Part shown: positions 7,480 through 15,097 of the stretch, one piece after another
Numbering within the stretch: position 1 is the stretch's first letter
Layout of the letters: each line of letters begins with the position of its first letter
Origin: JANNSW01 sp031431235
GTDB lineage: Bacteria > Pseudomonadota > Alphaproteobacteria > Rhizobiales > Hyphomicrobiaceae
DNA: 17,192 nucleotides
Direction: 5' to 3'
NCBI GenBank assembly: GCA_031431235.1
Contig: JANPDA010000121.1
Location: 1 to 17,192 of the forward strand
The notes under the pieces: model-generated
What the model was told of the DNA's origin: nothing
Database searches by the model: none
The model's input: only the letters and a program-made list of their open reading frames with translations
Program-made: the position numbers and the translations under genes

Positions 7480-8067
7480 GAGGCTCGCTTCGGCGACGAC
7501 GATCTGGTTGCCGGTCCGCTTCCTCACCACGACGCGCTCCTTGGGATTGGTCACTGCGGTGCAGGTGCCGGCCTCGTCGCACTTCATCCCTTTGCGCTGA
7601 CGATAGCTGCGCTTGGGTGTGATCTCCTCCTCGAAGCCGCCATCATAGAGGGCGTCGCTGAGGAAGGAGGCGGCGACCCTGCGCGGCGTCATCAGGGCCG
7701 CAAGATGTTTGCATTCGGCGCGGAAGCCAATCACGATCTCGGCACTGGTGGTATTGATGACGGCGCCGATACCCTTCTCGCAGCCTGTCTCCTCGCGGCG
7801 CGCGATCACCTTGCCGCGCATGCTGCCCTTGCGGGGGTCGGCGGCGAGCGTCTTGCGCTTGGGCTTCTGCTGGCTCGACTTGGTGGCGGCCTTGGCAGTG
7901 GCGGCGGCCTCGGAGCGGCCTTCGCATTCGGGCTTGATGCGCACCTCGAAGACGCTCTGGCTGACCTCGACGAGCTTGCCGTACGGCTCGACGCATTCCT
8001 TCGCGCTGGCAGCCGCCGGCATCAAGGTGATGGCGGCAAGCAGCAGTATAGAAGCCTTGAAACGCAT
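7477..8067 (-). CDS. Small basic secreted protein, function unknown
   Basis: 196 residues with a clear signal peptide (MRFKASILLLAAITLMPAAASA, then KE). Six cysteines remain in the mature protein, enough for up to three disulfides in the periplasm. A low-complexity Ala/Lys/Gln segment at about 53-72 (TAKAATKSSQQKPKRK) looks like a flexible basic linker between two similar-sized parts. No catalytic motif is visible and I do not recognise the family. It converges on betA with 24 bp between them. Signal peptide and codon usage support a real gene; the opposite-strand frames here lack such features. Confidence 0.75.
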   Translation of the reverse strand: MRFKASILLLAAITLMPAAASAKECVEPYGKLVEVSQSVFEVRIKPECEGRSEAAATAKAATKSSQQKPKRKTLAADPRKGSMRGKVIARREETGCEKGIGAVINTTSAEIVIGFRAECKHLAALMTPRRVAASFLSDALYDGGFEEEITPKRSYRQRKGMKCDEAGTCTAVTNPKERVVVRKRTGNQIVVAEASL

Positions 8068-8184
8068 GATGACCTGCCGGCTTTTTGCCTCGAGCGATAC
8101 ATTGCCAAACTAGCACGATCTTCCTGAAGCGCTGTTTCCAGATTTGCTCGAATTTTATCGAATTGGCTGGAAAGGCCGCAGCGG

Positions 8185-8419
8185 CTACTCGGCCGGGGCC
8201 TGGAGCCTGAGACCCGCCACGCGGCTCGCAACGCCGCCGGCCTGAGGGGTTTGCGCAAGTGCAGCACTCCGAGGTCGCGCACGGATTGCTGCACTTGGAG
8301 CGACTGGTCCGCAGTGATGATGATCGCGGGCACCGCGCTTTGGCATCCCCCCGATGCGCGATGAGAAACAGCGCAAGGAGATAGGTGACGGCGGATCCCA
8401 CCAGCCAGCTATCGATCAT
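8185..8419 (-). pseudogene. Collapsed hybrid sensor kinase (solute-symporter N-terminus joined to receiver C-terminus)
   Basis: Minus strand from an ATG at 8419: MIDSWLVGSAVTYLLALFLI followed by AHRGDAKA resembles the first transmembrane helix of CbrA/NahK-type histidine kinases that carry a sodium/solute-symporter domain. At about 8335 the similarity jumps, with a frame change, to the end of a receiver domain: PAIIITADQSLQVQQSVRDL then LHLRKPLRPAALRA, including the conserved Lys-Pro pair. A further frame shift then restores a plausible C-terminus ending LRLQAPAE with a stop at 8185. Only about 78 codons remain of a protein normally about 1,100 residues long, so a large internal deletion is implied. 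The match is by motif memory, not alignment. Confidence 0.6.
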
Positions 8420-8635
8420 CAGATTTGGCTCCGCGCGTGCCGTTTGCGGTTGCAGTTGGCATGGCAACTCCTCTCCCGCTGTGAGAATCGCGGATTGATG
8501 GGATGCTGGCAATCTCCTAGTGTTCACTCGCGATTCGCTCTGTCGGCAGAGGATCCGACCCTGCGAAGCGTGCGACGTGGTTGGATTTTTCCAGCGAGCG
8601 CGGAACATCTGCGCGCTGGAGTAAAGGGGAGAGCT

Positions 8636-9040
8636 ATGGGCATCATCTCGGAATTCCGTGAGTTCGCAATCAAGGGCAACATGATCGACATGGCCGTCGG
8701 CATCATCATGGGTGCAGCCTTCGGTACCGTCATCACTTCGCTCGTCAGCGATGTGATCATGCCACCGATCGGGGCCATGATGGGGGGCGTCGACTTCTCG
8801 AGCCTGGCGGTCGCACTGCCGAGCCTGGATCCCTCGAAGCCCGCGACACTCAATTACGGCAAATTCATCAATGCGGTCATCAGCTTCCTGATCATCGCCT
8901 GGGCCGTGTTCATGCTGGTCAAGGCCGTCAACAAGGCCAAGACCATGGTCGAGAAGCCCAAGGCCCCGGTTGCGCCCGCCGCGCCAACGCGCTCGGAAGT
9001 GCTGCTCGAGGAAATCCGCAACGCGCTCGTCAAGCGCTGA
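8636..9040 (+). CDS. mscL: Large-conductance mechanosensitive channel MscL
   Basis: 134 residues, normal for MscL. This homopentameric inner-membrane channel opens under membrane tension to release osmolytes on hypo-osmotic shock. Seen: the amphipathic N-terminus (MGIISEFREFAIKGNMIDMAV), TM1 at about 16-43 with the gate-lining GxxxGxxxG-like glycines and VIMPPIG at its end, a periplasmic loop, TM2 at about 78-100 (FINAVISFLIIAWAVFMLVK), and the charged C-terminal bundle helix (SEVLLEEIRNAL). An AAGGGGAGAG ribosome site precedes the ATG. It sits alone, downstream of the dead kinase gene on the other strand. Functionally it complements nearby betIA, since both deal with osmotic stress, but they are not one operon. 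Confidence 0.96.
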   Translation: MGIISEFREFAIKGNMIDMAVGIIMGAAFGTVITSLVSDVIMPPIGAMMGGVDFSSLAVALPSLDPSKPATLNYGKFINAVISFLIIAWAVFMLVKAVNKAKTMVEKPKAPVAPAAPTRSEVLLEEIRNALVKR

Positions 9041-9061
9041 TCGGGTCGACACTCTGGTTTG

Positions 9062-9100
9062 ACCGTGAAGGCACGGCTCGCTTGCTCGCGCCTTCACGGT
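9062..9100. terminator. Hairpin between mscL and the convergent MFS gene
   Basis: A perfect 11-bp inverted repeat (ACCGTGAAGGC at 9062-9072, GCCTTCACGGT at 9090-9100) with a 17-nt GC-rich loop, 21 nt after the mscL stop and 16 nt from the stop of the opposite gene. No T-run is present on either side. The position between converging genes makes a bidirectional terminator the best reading. Confidence 0.6.
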
Positions 9101-9116
9101 TGCGCGCTTCGGTTGC

Positions 9117-10346
9117 TCACAGCCGAGCCGAGGCGGCCCGCGCGTTGCCGCGTTGGATCAGCAGCACGCCGGCCAGCGCGCATGCGGCAAATCCTGCGCC
9201 AGCCAAGAACGTCGCCTGCGCGTCAATCCAATCCCACAGCGCTCCGGCGATGACGCTGGCGGCGAGCAGCGCGATACCCGTCAGCAGATTGTACATGCCA
9301 AACGCGGTTCCGCGCAGCTCGGGCGGCGCCGTGTCGGCGATCAAGGTGGCAAGGAGCCCCTGGGTGAAACCCATGTGCAGACCCCACAGGGCGACACCGG
9401 CCAGGACACCCATGACCCCCACTGAAAACGCGAGCACGAGATCGGCGAACACGAGGAAGACGAGCCCGATCACCAAGACACGCATGCGATTGCCGCGGTC
9501 GGAAAGAACTCCGGCCGGATAGGCAGCCAGTGCATAGACGATGTTCATCACCACCATCACCGCTGGCACGAGCATGACCTGCAGCCCGACCGACTGCGCC
9601 TTCAACAGCAGGAAGGCTTCGCTGAAACGGGCCAGGGTAAAGACGACCGCGAGCGCGACCACGAACCAGTAGTCGGCTCCAAGGCGTGCAAGCTCGCCCC
9701 GGCTGAGGGGTGACTCGACTTTGCGCAGTCCCGCTGGCCGCTCCGCCTCCTGCACGCCAAAGATGATGAAGAGCATGGCGATGAACGCTGGGATCACGGC
9801 AACCCAGAAGACCACTGTGTAGTCGTTGACGGTGAGCCACATCAGGAGAATGGCGAGCAAGGGCCCGATAAAGGCTCCGATGGTGTCGAGCGACTGACGC
9901 AATCCAAAGCTCGCCCCGCGCAGATGCGGCGGGCTGATGTCTGCCATCAAAGCGTCGCGTGGCGCACCGCGAATGCCTTTGCCGACCCGGTCGATGAAGC
10001 GAGCCGCGACCAGCCATCCGATCGATGTCGCCAGCGGGAAAATGGGCTTGGTGAAGGCCGCCAGCCCATAGCCGAGCACGGCGAGGAGCTTGCGCCTGCC
10101 GAGCCAGTCGCTGAGCGCACCGGAAAATATCTTCACGATCGCTGCCGTCGCCTCGGCGATCCCCTCGATGATGCCGACGGTCAGGGCCGAGGCACCGAGC
10201 ACGGTGACGAGGTAGATCGGCAACAGGGCGTGGATCATCTCCGATGAGACGTCCATGAACAACGAGACGAAACCGAGCGCCCAGATGCCGGAGGGAATGG
10301 CACGCAGGGTGGCAACGTCGAGCCTGGGCTTGGCGAGTTGTGTCAT
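9117..10346 (-). CDS. Major facilitator superfamily transporter
   Basis: 409 residues with about 12 hydrophobic helices. The start is placed at the ATG at 10346 (MTQLAKPRLDVATLRAIPSG), giving a short cytoplasmic N-terminus; an earlier in-frame start adds a Cys/Arg-rich stretch unlike the family. Seen: FMDVSSEMIHALLP in helix 1, SDWLGRRK in the first cytoplasmic loop (MFS motif A) and DRVGKGIRGAPRDALMAD between helices 4 and 5, with a related loop (SDRGNRMR) in the second half. This motif set is shared with an uncharacterised drug/metal permease group that includes NreB-like nickel-resistance proteins; substrate cannot be told from sequence. It is transcribed divergently from recG, with 185 bp between the starts. 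The ribosome site is weak. Confidence 0.88.
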   Translation of the reverse strand: MTQLAKPRLDVATLRAIPSGIWALGFVSLFMDVSSEMIHALLPIYLVTVLGASALTVGIIEGIAEATAAIVKIFSGALSDWLGRRKLLAVLGYGLAAFTKPIFPLATSIGWLVAARFIDRVGKGIRGAPRDALMADISPPHLRGASFGLRQSLDTIGAFIGPLLAILLMWLTVNDYTVVFWVAVIPAFIAMLFIIFGVQEAERPAGLRKVESPLSRGELARLGADYWFVVALAVVFTLARFSEAFLLLKAQSVGLQVMLVPAVMVVMNIVYALAAYPAGVLSDRGNRMRVLVIGLVFLVFADLVLAFSVGVMGVLAGVALWGLHMGFTQGLLATLIADTAPPELRGTAFGMYNLLTGIALLAASVIAGALWDWIDAQATFLAGAGFAACALAGVLLIQRGNARAASARL

Positions 10347-10531
10347 CGACCGACAATAGGCTGTCGCGCCGGCGCGGCAAAGTCTGCTGGCGTTGGCAGG
10401 CCGTAGCAACACGCGAGCGGGGCGATCAGAGGCCCGGTTGGCTTGGGGAGCCGAACCCGGTTAGAAGGACGGAGCACGCCGGTTGCCTTGCAGCCGGCAC
10501 GAACCTCAACGGCACCGCGGAGCCGAGCCCC

Positions 10532-12643
10532 ATGCGCCCGCTCGCGCTCAATCCCCTGTTTGCCTCGGCCCGCGGCCTCGAGGGCGTTGGGCCGCGCATA
10601 GAATCGTTCCTGAAGCGCGCGTTGCGCTTGCCGGCGCAGGCGAGCGAGCCACGCGTGATCGATCTCATCTGGCACCTGCCGACCGGTGTCGTCGACCGGC
10701 GCGCCCAGCCCAGCGTCGCCGAGGCTGTCGCCGGCACGATCGCCACCTTGAAGGTGCGCGTGCTGAAGCATCGCCCGCCGCCCCGCAACACCAAAGCGCC
10801 CTACACGGTCAATTGCGAGGACGAGAGCGGTCGCATCGACATCGTCTTCTTTCACGTCGATCCGCGCTATGTGGAGCGATCGCTTCCCGTGGGCAACGAC
10901 GTGCACGTGAGCGGACGGGTCGAGCGCTACGGCGAGAAGCTGCAGATGCTCCACCCGGACTACATGGTCGCGCCCGCGGACGTGGCGAGGCTCCCTCTGG
11001 TCGAGCCGGTGCATCCGCTGACGGCAGGGCTTTCCGGCAAGGTGCTGCTGAAGATCGTCACCCACGCCCTCGAGCAGGTAGCGGAGCTGCCGGAATGGCT
11101 CGATCCCCACCTGATCGAGCGCGAGCTCTGGCAGGGGTTCCGCGCCTCGATCCTCAGCCTGCACCGGCCGCACGACCCCGCCGATGTCTCCACCACCGGT
11201 CCGTTCTGGCAGCGCCTCGCCTATGACGAGCTGCTCGCCGGACAATTGGCGCTCGCCCTGATCCGGCGCAGCAACCGCAATGCGCGCGGCCGCGCCATCA
11301 CGGGCGACGGCAGCGTGCGGGCGCGCATCGAGCGTGCTGTGCCGTTCAATCTCACCGGCTCGCAGCGGCAAGCACTCGAGGAAATCTACGCCGACCTGGG
11401 CGCGACGCACCGCATGCTGCGGCTGCTGCAGGGCGATGTCGGCAGTGGCAAGACGGTGGTCGCGCTGCTCGCCATGGGTCTCGCCGTCGAAGCGGGTGCC
11501 CAGGCCGCGCTGATGGCTCCGACCGAGGTGCTCGCCCGCCAGCACATGGAGACGATCGGGCCGATCGCCAAGGCCGCGGGCCTGACCGTTGGGCTGCTGA
11601 CGGGCCGCGAGAAGGGGCGCGCGAGGAAGCAAGTGCTGACGGCGCTCGCCGAAGGCGTGATCGACATCCTGGTCGGCACCCATACGCTGTTCCAGGACGA
11701 GGTCGTCTACAAGGATCTGGCGTTTGCCGTGATCGACGAGCAGCACCGGTTCGGCGTGCAGCAGCGCCTCGCGCTGCAGGCCAAGGGCGGGCCGCAGGGG
11801 GCCAACGTCCTGTTCATGACGGCGACGCCCATTCCGCGCACGCTGCTGATGACCCACTATGGCGACCTGGAAGTCTCGCGCCTGACCGAGAAGCCGGCGG
11901 GCCGCAAGCCGGTGACGACACGCGCCGTCTCCAACGAGCGGATCGAGGAGGTGATCGAGGCCTTGACGCGGGCATTGCAGACGGGCGCGCAGGTCTATTG
12001 GGTGTGTCCGCTGATCGAGGGCTCGGACGTGGTCGAGCTGGCGGCGGCCGAGGAGCGTTTCGCCCATCTGCGCCAGCATTTCGGCGATCGCGTCGGCCTG
12101 GTGCACGGGCAGATGGCGGGCACGGCCAAGGACGCGGTGATGGCGGCCTTCTCGACGGGGGCGCTCGCGATCCTGGTCTCGACCACGGTGATCGAGGTCG
12201 GCGTCAACGTGCCCAACGCCAGCGTGATGGTGATCGAGCATGCCGAGCGTTTCGGCCTCGCCCAGCTCCACCAGCTGCGTGGCCGGGTCGGTCGCGGCGA
12301 GCGGCAATCCTCCTGCATCCTGCTCTATCAGGCCCCGCTCGGGGAGACCGCGCGGGCGCGGCTGGAAACGATGCGCGACACCGATGACGGATTTCTCATC
12401 GCCGAGATGGACCTGAAGCTGCGGGGCGGGGGCGAGCTGCTCGGCACGCGCCAGAGCGGGGTGCCCGAGTATCGCGTCGCCGAGGTGCCCAACGCGTCCG
12501 AGCTCTTGGAGATTGCCCGCGCCGACGCCACCCTGATCCTCGAGCGCGACCCCGAGCTCGCGACGCCGCGCGGCGTGGCGCTGCGCACGCTGCTCTACCT
12601 GTTCGAGTGCGACGAGGCGGTGAAGCTGTTCAAGGCGGGGTAG
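10532..12643 (+). CDS. recG: ATP-dependent DNA helicase RecG
   Basis: 703 residues, normal length. RecG regresses stalled replication forks and processes branched DNA. The N-terminal wedge domain carries an OB fold (about 75-160), followed by a superfamily 2 helicase core: Walker A GDVGSGKT (about 301-308), DEQH box (about 402-405), TATPIPRTL (motif III, from about 430) and QLRGRVGRG (motif VI, from about 581). The C-terminus has the RecG-type DMDLKLRGGGELLGTRQSG-like segment. The start at 10532 (MRPLALNPLFA) fits alphaproteobacterial RecG; the open frame continues upstream but without family-like residues. It appears monocistronic. It marks the end of the conserved part of the window: broken sequences begin immediately after its stop. 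Confidence 0.96.
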   Translation: MRPLALNPLFASARGLEGVGPRIESFLKRALRLPAQASEPRVIDLIWHLPTGVVDRRAQPSVAEAVAGTIATLKVRVLKHRPPPRNTKAPYTVNCEDESGRIDIVFFHVDPRYVERSLPVGNDVHVSGRVERYGEKLQMLHPDYMVAPADVARLPLVEPVHPLTAGLSGKVLLKIVTHALEQVAELPEWLDPHLIERELWQGFRASILSLHRPHDPADVSTTGPFWQRLAYDELLAGQLALALIRRSNRNARGRAITGDGSVRARIERAVPFNLTGSQRQALEEIYADLGATHRMLRLLQGDVGSGKTVVALLAMGLAVEAGAQAALMAPTEVLARQHMETIGPIAKAAGLTVGLLTGREKGRARKQVLTALAEGVIDILVGTHTLFQDEVVYKDLAFAVIDEQHRFGVQQRLALQAKGGPQGANVLFMTATPIPRTLLMTHYGDLEVSRLTEKPAGRKPVTTRAVSNERIEEVIEALTRALQTGAQVYWVCPLIEGSDVVELAAAEERFAHLRQHFGDRVGLVHGQMAGTAKDAVMAAFSTGALAILVSTTVIEVGVNVPNASVMVIEHAERFGLAQLHQLRGRVGRGERQSSCILLYQAPLGETARARLETMRDTDDGFLIAEMDLKLRGGGELLGTRQSGVPEYRVAEVPNASELLEIARADATLILERDPELATPRGVALRTLLYLFECDEAVKLFKAG

Positions 12644-12764
12644 GTCCAGGCTTCCGTACGCCGGTCCCTGTGCGCGCGGATGCGCTCGTGATCGGCCGGC
12701 ATGTGGAACCCTTCACAGAAGGCGTAGCTTTTCCGCGTTATCAATCCTTCGCTGCTGCATCGGG

Positions 12765-12833
12765 TCAAAGTGCCGAGTTGTCGAGTCGATACCCTTCGAC
12801 GACCGCAAAGATCGCCGGAATGACCACGAGCAT
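12765..12833 (-). pseudogene. Remnant of RND efflux pump 3' end, copy A
   Basis: Minus-strand translation gives VLMLVVIPAIFAVVEGYRL, then a short tail and a stop at 12765. This is the last transmembrane helix and C-terminus of a CusA/CzcA-type RND pump; compare LVVIPAIYAVVKG in copy C at the window end. About 50 bp (12781-12830) match the same-strand copies B and C. Upstream of about 12830 the similarity stops abruptly where the opposite-strand histidine-rich sequence begins. It is too short to function. Confidence 0.72.
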
Positions 12834-13004
12834 GAGCACGACGCGGTCGAGCATTCCCATATGCACGTGCACGACGAGCATCACCGGCATGCCCATGTCC
12901 CGGGCGATCCTCCCGGCGGGCGCCATTCGCATCTGCACCGGCACGAGCGGATGCGGCACAAGCACCCTCACGTGCCCGACATGCACCACACGCTCCGGCA
13001 TTGA
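12819..13004 (+). pseudogene. C-terminal fragment of a histidine-rich protein
   Basis: An in-frame stretch of 61 codons ending in TGA at 13002-13004 has about 21 histidines, in patterns such as DHEHEHDAVEHSHMHVHDEH, then RHSHLHRHE, RHKHPHVPDMHH. Such regular HxH spacing would bind nickel, zinc, cobalt or copper. From memory, a family of small bacterial proteins ends in this way (His-rich, then HPHxPDxHHRH). No start codon or N-terminal part is present: the frame runs back through the RND remnant, so the gene is truncated at its 5' end. The opposite-strand frame here is compositionally odd, which supports the plus strand as the originally coding one. Confidence 0.6.
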
Positions 13005-13086
13005 GGGTGCTTGACCGGATCATGCTGTGTAGTTTGGCAACAGCCATCCCAGCAGAGCAAGACCACGCTCGTCGAAAGGCCGGCGG

Positions 13087-13232
13087 TTACCCGGTGGCAT
13101 CCGCGAAGTGACACGCCGCCATTCCGGCTCCGACCAACACGACCGGCGGGTTCGGTCGTGCTGCACACTGCCCTCGCCATCGGGCAGCGGGTGTGGAAGC
13201 GGCAGCCTGCAGGCGGGTTGCTCGGGCTCGGC
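13087..13232 (-). pseudogene. C-terminal remnant of a peptide ABC transporter ATPase (OppD/DppF type)
   Basis: Minus-strand translation reads GPSPSNPPAGCRFHTRCPMA, then RAVC, which is the oligopeptide/dipeptide ATPase C-terminal motif (PSPxxPPxGCxFHxRCPxA). After a frame shift near 13140 the frame gives VGAGMAACHFADATG and a TAA at 13087-13089; this matches the usual end (xACHF) of these ATPases. The nucleotide-binding domain is missing and nothing upstream resembles it. About 48 codons remain, with one frame shift. It is unrelated to metal handling and shows that the region gathered or lost pieces from different loci. Confidence 0.72.
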
Positions 13233-13248
13233 CCGGCCGCATCGGGGC

Positions 13249-13623
13249 TTACCTGGTAATCCTGCTCGCTTGCTCCCCGAACCCTAACACGCTTTCGACA
13301 GTAGCAACAAGGTCGAGCAAAACCAGAAGATCGCAGAGCTTATGGAGGCGCTCAGTCGGACAGCGAGTTAACCAGAGAAACGCGCAGAAATAGAGCGGGC
13401 GCCGTGGTGCATGGCTGCGATTGAGATGCGTTAAAGTGGCAGCCACGACATCATTGCTTGGGTCGCTTAGGTCTTCCAAACGGCCTGCAAAACCAGCCTC
13501 ATACGGCGCGAAAAAGTTGGAATGCCGCCAGATTCGCAAGTAACAACGAGCAGCTAAGCCGATCGGCAATGAAACGATATCTCTGATTCTGCCGCGCTTC
13601 TCACAACATCCTGGATACCACAT
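13249..13623 (-). CDS. Doubtful hypothetical protein in a low-GC stretch
   Basis: 124 codons from an ATG at 13623, 22 bp after the DUF305 gene on the same strand, with GAAGGG only 3 nt before the start. The translation has many Leu, Arg and Cys, no signal peptide, no motif I know, and an unusual C-terminal half. The plus strand here also has a short helical-looking frame (about 13291-13368: FDSSNKVEQNQKIAELMEAL) ended by a stop, so the stretch may be debris with no gene. It is listed because it is the longest frame in 13233-13645, where I see nothing else. Confidence 0.2.
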   Translation of the reverse strand: MWYPGCCEKRGRIRDIVSLPIGLAARCYLRIWRHSNFFAPYEAGFAGRLEDLSDPSNDVVAATLTHLNRSHAPRRPLYFCAFLWLTRCPTERLHKLCDLLVLLDLVATVESVLGFGEQASRITR

Positions 13624-13645
13624 CGACCCTTCTGATCCGCCGGCA

Positions 13646-14038
13646 TCAAGATTTCTTTTTCTTCAGCCACGCGTCGATCATTACGATCTCTTTTTCCTGC
13701 GCTGTGATGATAGCTTGGGCCAAAGCTTTTGTTTCGGGGTCCTTGCCATTGGCAAGTTCAACTTTCGCCATATCGATAGCCGCCTGATGATGCGGCTTCA
13801 TCTGTGTCATGAAATCAACGTCCGCATCACCCGTGTAAGGTGTCACTGGCATCATCATTTTCATCATCGCGGCTTTGTATCCTGCGGTCGACGCAGTATC
13901 CGCAGGGTTCGGCATCATCATCGTCATGTCCATCATGCCCTTCATATCCATTCCAGGCATAGGTGCGGCTTGATGAGCCAAGGCGGCGCCACCGATCATG
14001 AGGATGGAAGCAGCGGACGCAACGATAAAGCGGTTCAT
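13646..14038 (-). CDS. Secreted DUF305 protein, Met-rich
   Basis: 130 residues. A signal peptide (MNRFIVASAASILMIGGAALA) is followed by a methionine-rich segment (PMPGMDMKGMMDMTMMMP) and the DUF305 core at about 70-130, with the family MKPHHQAAIDMAK motif (FMTQMKPHH at about 76-84). DUF305 proteins include periplasmic copper-binding proteins such as CopM of cyanobacteria. The Met run and paired histidines suggest Cu(I) or Ag(I) binding in the periplasm; that function is inferred. A GGAG site lies about 8 nt before the ATG. It follows the membrane-anchored DUF305 gene by 57 bp on the same strand, probably one transcript. The local GC is visibly lower than in the recG side of the window. Confidence 0.88.
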   Translation of the reverse strand: MNRFIVASAASILMIGGAALAHQAAPMPGMDMKGMMDMTMMMPNPADTASTAGYKAAMMKMMMPVTPYTGDADVDFMTQMKPHHQAAIDMAKVELANGKDPETKALAQAIITAQEKEIVMIDAWLKKKKS

Positions 14039-14095
14039 GGTTGAACTCCGAAAGTAACGATTGATGGGGGATGTAGATTTAGTGAGCTTACGACA

Positions 14096-14623
14096 TTATT
14101 GTTGGAGTAACCTCTTCATCCGAGCGATTTCTGAGTTCTGTCCGGTAACAATTGACGCGCAAAGAGCTTTGGTGTCAGGAGATTGGAGATTAGCTTCTTC
14201 ACACATCAAAATTGCACCAGCATGGTGCGGGATCATCGAGCGCAAAAATTGCCGATCGTTGACGAGGACTTGGCTGCGGATCATCAAGAAGAACGCACAG
14301 CCGAGGACAGCGGCGGTCAAACCAATGATGATATTAAACTTCTTATCCGGGTACATACTTCCCATCAAAAAAAGTTCAATCAATACCATCGGCGCTGTCA
14401 TGAGGCCGGCCATGTACAATTGGTTCACGCTGTTGAACACATTGTCGAAGCTGTTCACCATCGCATACATCAACAGGTACATGCTGACGAACGACAGAAC
14501 AGTCATAGCCGCAAGGCGCGCATAAGTGCCGCGATGCATTGGCAGGTCAACTGCGGTTGCATGGTGTGCTTTTGCAGCTTCTTCGTTGTCTTCTGCGGCT
14601 TTGGTTTGGCTCGCCGTCGGCAT
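14096..14623 (-). CDS. Membrane-anchored DUF305 protein
   Basis: 175 residues from the ATG at 14623, chosen for the strong AAGGAGA site 6-7 nt upstream; a longer frame starts 45 bp earlier without one. Layout: an Ala/Glu-rich cytoplasmic N-terminus (1-30), three hydrophobic helices at about 34-56, 69-91 and 96-116, then the DUF305 core (DRQFLRSMIPHHAGAILMCE, from about 123) with the paired histidines and a cysteine in MCEEA. With the N-terminus inside and three helices, the DUF305 domain faces the periplasm. This form pairs a membrane anchor with the same domain as its soluble neighbour. Metal binding or relay to an efflux pump is inferred from the locus. The upstream Tn3-like repeat begins about 118 bp before the start, so that element may have shaped its promoter. 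Confidence 0.88.
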   Translation of the reverse strand: MPTASQTKAAEDNEEAAKAHHATAVDLPMHRGTYARLAAMTVLSFVSMYLLMYAMVNSFDNVFNSVNQLYMAGLMTAPMVLIELFLMGSMYPDKKFNIIIGLTAAVLGCAFFLMIRSQVLVNDRQFLRSMIPHHAGAILMCEEANLQSPDTKALCASIVTGQNSEIARMKRLLQQ

Positions 14624-14740
14624 AGGTGTTCTCCTTGGGGCATGAAGCCCGTATCTCAAACGCTGCAACGCAGGACGGGTTCCCGAGGCAGTTGACGATA
14701 ATGACTCGGCGCGGCAAGCAGCAGCCTCGGAAACCGCTCA

Positions 14741-14778
14741 AGGGGCACCTCAAGGTTTGTGCGCGGAGACACGCTAAC
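14741..14778 (+). repeat. Left Tn3-like terminal inverted repeat
   Basis: 38 bp with the Tn21-like beginning (GGGGCACCTCA from 14742) and ending (ACACGCTAAC). The first base is A where G is expected. The transposase-binding middle differs from Tn21 as I remember it. Confidence 0.6.
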
Positions 14779-15097
14779 TCGGACAAAGTGAGAACACGAC
14801 CTCGTAGCGCTTCCGCAGCTTCACTTTGAGATGCTGCGCCATTTCGAGAGCGGCCTCGTGCTCGAGGCGAAGCGGCCCGAGACGAGGCGGCCGACGCCGA
14901 GGAGGACAAGCTGGCCTCAGTGCATTATTGGGACACAGAAACACGGTAGCAAAAAATGTGTTTGTCATCAGTGGGTTGCAGTGCGGGGAGCCGGGCACGG
15001 GGAGGCTCGAAATCGTGATCAGCACGCCCCAGATAGCAGAGCTTTGCTAGAACAAACGAGCGATGTTCCTGTTTTGTCCCTGATGTTGGATATTTGC
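14779..15097. other. Interior of the transposon-like element, no recognised gene
   Basis: 14779-14912 is GC-rich. Its minus strand has a charged helical-looking frame (LRLEHEAALEMAQHLKVKLR near 14800-14870) ending in a stop at 14774, with no start or family match. 14935-15097 is AT-richer and lies inside a 22-bp inverted repeat. Short frames on both strands have no signal peptide or motif. I see no resolvase, transposase or cassette gene. Confidence 0.5.
14913..14934 (+). repeat. 22-bp inner inverted repeat, left arm
   Basis: Begins GGCCTCAGTGCATTATTG and ends GGAC; it is perfectly complementary to 15098-15119. The arms enclose 163 bp. The right arm runs straight into the Tn3-like right end, whereas the left arm is 134 bp inside the left end. 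Confidence 0.85.

Noticed and set aside
7643..9097. 484-codon minus-strand frame across mscL and the unknown secreted gene
   Set aside because: It is antisense to mscL and out of frame with the secreted protein. Only a short piece near 8340-8419 has meaning, as the start of the dead kinase gene.
10343..12307. Long open frame on the minus strand opposite recG
   Set aside because: Antisense shadow; all RecG helicase motifs are on the plus strand.
13011..13259. 82-codon plus-strand frame downstream of the His-rich fragment
   Set aside because: It lies opposite the peptide-ATPase remnant, whose minus-strand motif is specific; no features on the plus strand.
13291..13368. Helical plus-strand peptide FDSSNKVEQNQKIAELMEAL as a coding gene
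   Set aside because: Only about 26 codons between stops, no start codon or ribosome site, and no family match.
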